This document shows positions 59,018 through 64,000 of a DNA stretch of 64,000 bases, piece by piece (the first letter of the stretch is position 1; the number at the start of each line of letters is the position of its first letter). The notes below the pieces were generated by a model. The model ran no database searches, had not been told where the DNA came from, and was given only the letters and a program-made list of their open reading frames with translations. The DNA is taken from contig NZ_SACP01000001.1 in assembly GCF_004004555.2 (NCBI RefSeq), positions 186,001 through 250,000 of the forward strand. The letters are read 5' to 3'. Position numbers and translations under genes: made by a program. This DNA comes from Methylobacterium oryzihabitans. Its GTDB lineage: Bacteria; Pseudomonadota; Alphaproteobacteria; Rhizobiales; Beijerinckiaceae.

Positions 59018-60427
59018 ATGGACGACGAGAGCTTCCGCACCTGGGCGCATCGCGCCGCCGACTGGTCGGCCGACTACCTCGCCGGCGTCGCCGACCGGCC
59101 GGTGCGGGCCCAGGTCGCCCCCGGCGAGGTGTTCCGTCAGTTGCCGGAGACGCCGCCCGACCGGGGGGAGGCGATGGAGGCGATCTTCTCCGACCTCGAC
59201 CGCATCATCCTGCCGGGCATGACCCACTGGCAGCATCCGCGCTTCTTCGCCTACTTCCCGGCCAATGCCAGCCCGCCCTCGGTGGTGGCCGAGTTCGTCA
59301 CCGCGGCGCTGGCGGCGCAGTGCATGCTCTGGCAGACCTCGCCGGCTGCGACCGAGCTGGAGACCCGGGTCCTCGACTGGCTGCGCCAGATGATCGGCCT
59401 GCCCGAGGGGTTTGCCGGCGTGATCCAGGATTCGGCCTCGGGCGCGACGCTGGCGGCACTGCTCACCGCCCGCGAGCGGGCGCTCGGGTGGCGCGGCAAC
59501 GCCGAGGGGCTGGCCGGGCAGGCGCCGGTGCGAATCTACGCCTCGGCCGAGGTGCACAGTTCGGTCGACAAGGCGGTGCGGATCGCCGGGATCGGCGACG
59601 CGAACCTCGTGCGGGTGCCGGTCGCCGGGCCGCTTCACGGCATGGACCCCGCCGCCCTCGACGCGGCGATCCGGGCGGACCGCGACGCCGGCCTCCTGCC
59701 GGCCGCGGTCGTCGCCTGCCTCGGCGGCACCGGGATCGGCGCCTGCGACCCGATCGACGCCGTGGCGGAGGTGGCCGGGCGCCACGGGCTCTACCTCCAC
59801 GTCGATGCCGCCTGGGCCGGCAGCGCGATGATCTGCCCCGAGTTCCGCGGCCTGATGCAGGGCGCCGAGCGGGCCGACAGCCTCGTGTTCAACCCGCACA
59901 AGTGGCTGTTCACCCACTTCGACTGCTCGGCGCATTTCGTGCGCGACCCGAAGGCGCTCACCGACACCCTCGGCCTCAAGCCGAGCTATCTGCGCACCCT
60001 CGGGCGCGAGGGCGTCACCGACTACAACGAGTGGTCGGTGCCCCTCGGCCGGCGCTTCCGCGCCCTCAAGCTGTGGTTCGTGATCCGCTCCTACGGCGTC
60101 GAGGAACTGCGGGCGATGATTTGCCGCCACGTCGCCTGGGCCGGGGAACTCGCCGGCCTCGTCGCCGCCGAGCCGGGCTTCGAGGTCGTGACCGCACCGG
60201 TGCTGTCGCTGTTCAGCTTCCGCTACGTGCCGGCCGGCCGCGACGACCTCGACGACCTCAACCTGCGCCTCGTCGAGCGGCTCAACGACGACGGCCGGAT
60301 CTACCTGACCCAGACCCGCCACCGCGGGCAGGCGGTGATCCGGTTCCAGGTCGGCCAGACCGCGACCACCCGCGACGACGTGCTCGCGGCCTGGGACGTG
60401 GTGCGGGAGGTCGCGGCGGGGTTGTGA
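59018..60427 (+). CDS. PLP-dependent aromatic amino-acid decarboxylase family protein
   Basis: The 469-residue enzyme is a group II decarboxylase. Landmarks are HWQHPRFFAYFPANASPPS, IQDSASGATLAALLTARERA, VHSSVDKAVRIAGIG, HVDAAWAGSAMICPEFR and the PLP-lysine Lys295 in NPHKWLFTHFDCSAHFVR. This matches aromatic-L-amino-acid (tryptophan/tyrosine/DOPA) decarboxylases, which release amines such as tryptamine or tyramine. Substrate preference cannot be read. It converges on a LysR gene with a 12-base gap. GGAGG lies about 8 bases before the ATG. Confidence 0.88.
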   Translation: MDDESFRTWAHRAADWSADYLAGVADRPVRAQVAPGEVFRQLPETPPDRGEAMEAIFSDLDRIILPGMTHWQHPRFFAYFPANASPPSVVAEFVTAALAAQCMLWQTSPAATELETRVLDWLRQMIGLPEGFAGVIQDSASGATLAALLTARERALGWRGNAEGLAGQAPVRIYASAEVHSSVDKAVRIAGIGDANLVRVPVAGPLHGMDPAALDAAIRADRDAGLLPAAVVACLGGTGIGACDPIDAVAEVAGRHGLYLHVDAAWAGSAMICPEFRGLMQGAERADSLVFNPHKWLFTHFDCSAHFVRDPKALTDTLGLKPSYLRTLGREGVTDYNEWSVPLGRRFRALKLWFVIRSYGVEELRAMICRHVAWAGELAGLVAAEPGFEVVTAPVLSLFSFRYVPAGRDDLDDLNLRLVERLNDDGRIYLTQTRHRGQAVIRFQVGQTATTRDDVLAAWDVVREVAAGL

Positions 60428-60439
60428 GGGCGGGGCCCG

Positions 60440-61378
60440 TCACGCCCCCTCCCCCGCGACCCGCGCCGCCAGTTCCCCCCGCACGTGCTCGCGAAACAGC
60501 CGCACCCGTGCGGGCAGTTCGCGCCCGGCGAGGCTGACCGCCCGCAGGGTGCCGCCGCGGCGGGCCCAGTCGGGCAGGATGCGCACCAATGCGCCGTCGC
60601 GCACCGCCCGGGCGGCGACGAGGCTCGGGATCAGCCCGATCCCGGCCCCGGCCACCGCGAGCCGCAGCACCGTGGCGTAGTCGGTGGCGCGGATCGCCGG
60701 GCGCACCGCCACCGGGTGCTCGCGCCCGTCGCCGTCCGAGAGCAGGATCGGCGCGCCGCCCGGGCGCTCGCGCGTCAGCACCACGTCGTGCTCGGACAAC
60801 GCATCGAGGCTCGCCGGCGCCGGATGGCGCGCGAGGTAGCCCGGCGCCGCGTAGAGGCCGATCACGAGGTCGGCGAGCAGCGGCGCCCGGTAGCCGCCGT
60901 CGTCGGCCTCGCGCCCGCCGAGCCGCAGGGCGAGGTCGATCCGGTTCGCCGCTAGGTCTAGCCGCTCGTCGGTGATGATGAGCTCGATGGTGATACGCGG
61001 GTGCAGGGCCCGGAAGCCCGCCACGAGGTCGGGCATCACCTCGATGCCGAAATCGATCGAGGTGGTCACCCGCAGGTGACCGCTCGCCTGGCTGCGCCCG
61101 TCGCGGGCGGTCTCCAGCGCCTCGTCGAGGAGCGCCAGCCCCTCCAGCGCCCGGGCGTAGAAGGCCAGCCCCTCGGCGGTCGGCGAGACGGCCCGGGGCG
61201 TGCGGGCGAGCAGCGTCACGCCGAGTTCGCGTTCGAGCCGGGACACACGGCGGCTGACGCTGCCCTTGGTCTCCCGCAGCGAGGCCGCCGCGTGGGTGAT
61301 CGTGCCGAGGTCGACGATGGCGCAGAACGCCCGCACGTCGCCGAGATGACCGCGGAAGGTTTCCGAACTCGCAACCAT
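60440..61378 (-). CDS. LysR-type regulator
   Basis: The 312-residue regulator has the helix-turn-helix LGTITHAAASLRETKGSVSR followed by RLERELGVTLLARTPRAVSPT, then a substrate-binding domain with HLRVTTSIDFGIEVMPDLV. It belongs to the larger CrgA-like subfamily in general appearance. It is divergent from the YceI-cytochrome b561-YceI operon, so that operon is the most likely target; the decarboxylase converges on it and is a less likely one. ATG 61378. Confidence 0.85.
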   Translation of the reverse strand: MVASSETFRGHLGDVRAFCAIVDLGTITHAAASLRETKGSVSRRVSRLERELGVTLLARTPRAVSPTAEGLAFYARALEGLALLDEALETARDGRSQASGHLRVTTSIDFGIEVMPDLVAGFRALHPRITIELIITDERLDLAANRIDLALRLGGREADDGGYRAPLLADLVIGLYAAPGYLARHPAPASLDALSEHDVVLTRERPGGAPILLSDGDGREHPVAVRPAIRATDYATVLRLAVAGAGIGLIPSLVAARAVRDGALVRILPDWARRGGTLRAVSLAGRELPARVRLFREHVRGELAARVAGEGA

Positions 61379-61432
61379 GGGTCGCCAAATCACCGTCTTC
61401 TGTGCGTTGCGAAACCGCCGTAAGTCCCGCCC

Positions 61433-61456
61433 GGCCCCTCCGGCACCGGAGGGGCC
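61433..61456. promoter_or_regulatory. Perfect 24-base palindromic hairpin in the LysR/YceI divergent region
   Basis: GGCCCCTCCGG (61433-61443) and CCGGAGGGGCC (61446-61456) are exact complements around CA. It lies between the LysR start (61378) and the YceI GTG (61502) and could be an operator or a 5' UTR hairpin. Confidence 0.4.
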
Positions 61457-61501
61457 CGTTTCGAGCTTACCCCGGTTCAAGCCCACCTTCGGAGGCCCTC
61501 G

Positions 61502-62113
61502 GTGAAACTGTCCGTCGCTCCCGCCCTGGCACTCGCCCTCGGCCTCGCCGCTCCCGCCCTGGCCCAGACCGCGCCGACCCGCGACGCCGCCCAGATCCAG
61601 GCCGGCACCTACGCGGTCGATGCCGGCCACACCCAGGTCGGCTTCGCGGTGACGCATTTCGGGTTCTCGCACTATTACGGCTCGTTCTCGGAGGTGTCCG
61701 GCACCCTGGAGTTGCAGCCGCAGAAGCCCGAGGCCAGCAGCCTGAAGGTCTCGATCCCGGTCGGCTCGGTGATGACCACCAGCGCCAAGCTCACCGGCGA
61801 GCTGAAGGACGACAAGTGGCTCAACGCCGGCAAGCACCCGGCCGCGACCTTCGTCTCGACCAAGATCGTGCCCGAGGGCGACGGCAAGGCCAAGGTCACC
61901 GGCGACTTCACCCTCAACGGCGTGACCAAGCCCGTGACCCTCGACGTGACCCTCGTCGGCGCCGGCGCCAACCCGCTCAACAAGCGCTACACCGTCGGCT
62001 TCGACGCCAAGGGCACGATCAAGCGCTCGGATTTCGGCGTGAAGACCTACGTGCCGATGATCGGCGACGACGTGCAGCTCACCATCGCGGGCGCCTTCGA
62101 GCGCAAGGAGTAA
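61502..62113 (+). CDS. YceI family exported lipocalin-fold protein (first copy)
   Basis: The 203-residue protein has a signal peptide (VAPALALALGLAAPALAQ) and a YceI domain: YAVDAGHTQVGFAVTHFGFS, TSAKLTGELKDDKWLNAGKH-like strands (KLTGELKDDKWLNAGKHPAA), VTGDFTLNGVTKPVTLDVTL and a final barrel strand. YceI proteins bind isoprenoid lipids such as polyprenyl chains or quinones in a beta-barrel. GTG 61502 has GGAGG about 8 bases upstream. It is the first gene of a three-gene operon. Confidence 0.88.
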   Translation: MKLSVAPALALALGLAAPALAQTAPTRDAAQIQAGTYAVDAGHTQVGFAVTHFGFSHYYGSFSEVSGTLELQPQKPEASSLKVSIPVGSVMTTSAKLTGELKDDKWLNAGKHPAATFVSTKIVPEGDGKAKVTGDFTLNGVTKPVTLDVTLVGAGANPLNKRYTVGFDAKGTIKRSDFGVKTYVPMIGDDVQLTIAGAFERKE

Positions 62114-62138
62114 CGCCCGCTCCCCGGAGACGACCCCG

Positions 62139-62756
62139 ATGACGAGCCCCGCCGCGCCCCGCCGCTACACCGCCGTCGCGATCCTGCTGCACTGGCTGAT
62201 CGCCCTCGGCATCCTCGCGCTGATCGCGATGGGGCTCGTCATGGCCCATGCCGACATCCCGCCGATGCAGCGCTTCCAGCTCTACCAGTGGCACAAGTCC
62301 GTCGGGCTGACCGTGCTGATGCTGGCGCTGCTGCGCCTCGTCTGGCGGCTGTTCCACCGCCCGCCGCCGCTGCCCGCGACGATGCCGGCGGCCGAGCGGC
62401 GGGCGGCGTCGGCCGCCCACCTCGTGCTCTACGGGCTGATGCTCGGCCTGCCGCTGGTCGGCTGGGCCCTGGTCTCGGCCTCGCCGTTCAACATCCCGAC
62501 CGTGCTCTACGGCGTCGTGCCCTGGCCGCACCTGCCGGGCTTCGCCGAGCTGTCGAACAAGGCCGCGGTCGAGGGCGCGCTGAAGCTCGTCCACGCCTAC
62601 GGCGCGTGGATCCTGGGCGCCCTCGTCGTCCTCCACGTCGCGGCGGCCCTTCGCCACCACCTCGTGCTGCGCGACGACACCCTGTGGCGCATGCTGCCCG
62701 GCCTTCGCCGACCGCAGGCCGCCCCCCTCCCCCAGCCGTCAGGATCGGCCCGATGA
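62139..62756 (+). CDS. Cytochrome b561 family membrane protein
   Basis: The 205-residue protein has four predicted helices. Haem-ligand His residues lie in AILLHWLIALGILALIAMGL, YQWHKSVGLTVLML, AHLVLYGLMLGLPLVGW and LVVLHVAAALRHHLVLRD. This is the CybB-type di-haem cytochrome b561 layout, able to pass electrons to or from quinol in the inner membrane. It is flanked by two YceI genes, an arrangement found elsewhere. Its stop overlaps the second YceI ATG by 4 bases. Confidence 0.88.
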   Translation: MTSPAAPRRYTAVAILLHWLIALGILALIAMGLVMAHADIPPMQRFQLYQWHKSVGLTVLMLALLRLVWRLFHRPPPLPATMPAAERRAASAAHLVLYGLMLGLPLVGWALVSASPFNIPTVLYGVVPWPHLPGFAELSNKAAVEGALKLVHAYGAWILGALVVLHVAAALRHHLVLRDDTLWRMLPGLRRPQAAPLPQPSGSAR

Positions 62757-63316
62757 ACGCCGCCCGCCCCCTTCTCGTCGTCCTCGCGCTCCTCGCCCCC
62801 GCGGCGGCCTCCGCCGCCGACTGGACCGTCGACCCGGCCAAGAGCCGCATCGGCTTCTCCGGCACCCAGGTCGGGGCGCCGTTCAAGGGGCGGTTCACCC
62901 GCTACGAGGCCCAGATCAGCTTCGACCCGGCCAAGCCCGAATCCGGCCGCGCCGTCGTCCTGGTCGACCTCGCCAGCGCCGAATCCGGCGACAAGCAGCG
63001 CGACGAGGCGCTGCCGCAGGCCGACTGGTTCGACGCGAAGAAGACCCCGAAGGCCCGCTTCGAGGCGACCCGCTTCGTGCCCAAGGGCGGCGATGCCTAC
63101 GACGCGGTCGGCACGCTGACGATCCGCGGCGTCACCCGCGACGTCACCCTGCCGTTCCGCCTCTCGACCACGGGCGACGAGGCCCGCGCCACCGGCCATC
63201 TCGACCTCGTGCGCACCGATTTCGGCGTCGGCCAGGGCCCGTGGACCTCGGGCCAGTGGGTCGCCGTGGAGGTCGGCGTCGACATCGACGTGACGGCCAA
63301 GAAGGCCGGGGGCTGA
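62753..63316 (+). CDS. YceI family exported protein (second copy)
   Basis: The 187-residue protein has a signal peptide (PLLVVLALLAPAAASAAD) and a YceI domain: WTVDPAKSRIGFSGTQVGAP, FKGRFTRYEAQISFDPAKP, DWFDAKKTPKARFEATRF and LTIRGVTRDVTLPFRL. It is clearly diverged from the first YceI copy, so the two are not a recent duplicate. The ATG overlaps the cytochrome b561 stop (ATGA). It probably acts with the cytochrome on an isoprenoid or quinone ligand in the periplasm, which is inference. Confidence 0.87.
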   Translation: MNAARPLLVVLALLAPAAASAADWTVDPAKSRIGFSGTQVGAPFKGRFTRYEAQISFDPAKPESGRAVVLVDLASAESGDKQRDEALPQADWFDAKKTPKARFEATRFVPKGGDAYDAVGTLTIRGVTRDVTLPFRLSTTGDEARATGHLDLVRTDFGVGQGPWTSGQWVAVEVGVDIDVTAKKAGG

Positions 63317-63325
63317 GCCCCGGCC

Positions 63326-64000
63326 TCACACCGGCGACCCGGCCGCCACCGTCGGCCCGAAGATCTCCTCGAAGCGGGCGCGCAGCACCGAATCGACCTC
63401 CGGCATCGTGACGAGCCGGCCGAGATCGACGAGGCTGGTGACGCCATGCGCGCGCACCCCGCACGGCACGATGCCGTCGAAGTGGCCGAGGTCCGGCTCG
63501 ACGTTCAGGCTGATGCCGTGGAACGTCACCCAGCGCCGGACGCGGATGCCGATCGCCGCGATCTTGTCCTCGACACCCGCTCCCTTCTCCGGCCGGCGCA
63601 CCCAGACGCCGACCCGGTCCTCGCGGCGCTCGCCGATCACGTTGAACTCGTCGAGCGTCGCGATCAGCCACGCCTCCAGCGCCGCCACGTAGCGGCGCAA
63701 GTCCGGCAGCCGCCGGTCGAGGTCGAGCATCACGTAGGCCACCCGCTGCCCGGGGCCGTGATAGGTGAACTGGCCGCCCCGCCCGGTCCGATGCACCGGG
63801 AAGCGGTCCGGCGCGACCAGATCCTCGTCCCGGGCCGAAGTGCCGGCGGTGTAGAGCGGCGGGTGCTCGACGAGCCAGACCAGCTCCGGCGCCGCGCCCG
63901 CGGCGATCGCCGCCACCCGCGCCTCCATGGCGGCCTCCGCCTCGCGGTAGTCGAGCAGCCCCTCGTGCACCGCCCAGGCGACCGGCGCCGCCCCGGGGCC
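63326..64000 (-). CDS. lipB: Lipoyl(octanoyl) transferase, 5' end outside window
   Basis: The visible 224 residues transfer octanoyl from acyl-ACP to lipoyl domains. Landmarks are [36 protein letters not shown], the catalytic Lys in [18 protein letters not shown] and the catalytic Cys in [13 protein letters not shown]. The frame stays open to 64000 with typical family sequence ([16 protein letters not shown]), so the start lies beyond the window. It converges on the YceI operon with a 9-base gap. Confidence 0.92.
   Translation of the reverse strand, partial: GPGAAPVAWAVHEGLLDYREAEAAMEARVAAIAAGAAPELVWLVEHPPLYTAGTSARDEDLVAPDRFPVHRTGRGGQFTYHGPGQRVAYVMLDLDRRLPDLRRYVAALEAWLIATLDEFNVIGERREDRVGVWVRRPEKGAGVEDKIAAIGIRVRRWVTFHGISLNVEPDLGHFDGIVPCGVRAHGVTSLVDLGRLVTMPEVDSVLRARFEEIFGPTVAAGSPV

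Overview
The window reads as chromosome of a very GC-rich alphaproteobacterium, most likely Methylobacterium sensu lato. The strongest evidence is a complete serine-cycle methylotrophy cluster on the minus strand, in the order known from M. extorquens: sgaA, hprA, mtdA, fchA, mtkA, mtkB, ppc, mclA (48.2 to 37.3 kb). MutL of the endonuclease type, ATP12, a TIGR02300 (FYDLN) protein, class II-like AroA and a cyo quinol oxidase fit the same group. The species cannot be fixed from sequence alone.

Layout. 0-7.7 kb: a partial RloB-like gene, a tightly coupled three-gene operon (CrtI/CrtN-type oxidoreductase, PlsC-like acyltransferase, GT2 glycosyltransferase) that looks like carotenoid glycosyl-ester synthesis, a PilZ protein, a nucleotide-sugar dehydrogenase, and a seven-repeat beta-propeller fused to a Hint (hedgehog/intein) domain. 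7.9-17.2 kb: Tat-exported aldo/keto reductase, ABC-F ATPase, TonB receptor, metallo-beta-lactamase-fold hydrolase, MutL, a secreted phospholipase A2-like protein. 17.2-23.7 kb: MFS transporter, cyoABCD and SURF1 in one minus-strand unit. 24-29 kb: GNAT, outer-membrane barrel, PAP2 phosphatase, then a less GC-rich repeat-filled island carrying a TumE/TumA-like toxin-antitoxin pair. 29-37 kb: cmk, aroA, FYDLN protein, two nearly identical tRNA-Ala(GGC) genes, an RND efflux pair, a CHRD protein. 37.3-48.2 kb: the serine cycle. 48.6-54.7 kb: small exported proteins, ATP12, HAD phosphatase, RluA, ParA, RarA. 54.8-64 kb: LysR regulators, a diguanylate cyclase, OmpW, a PLP decarboxylase, a YceI-cytochrome b561-YceI operon, and lipB running off the right edge.

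How genes work together. MtdA and FchA interconvert C1-tetrahydrofolates. SgaA and HprA carry serine-derived carbon to glycerate. Ppc, MtkAB and MclA turn PEP into malate, malyl-CoA, and then glyoxylate plus acetyl-CoA. All eight genes share a strand, with a dyad- and repeat-rich region upstream of sgaA as the likely control site.

The least expected content is non-coding. There are three copies of a multi-stem palindromic repeat (4.4, 7.9, 56.2 kb), two copies of a ~172-bp long-inverted-repeat element in opposite orientation (27.9 and 44.0 kb), and two ~300-bp nested palindromes on either side of ppc. Three junctions inside the serine-cycle cluster are therefore occupied by repeat elements. 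No CRISPR array, prophage, transposase or rRNA gene was seen.
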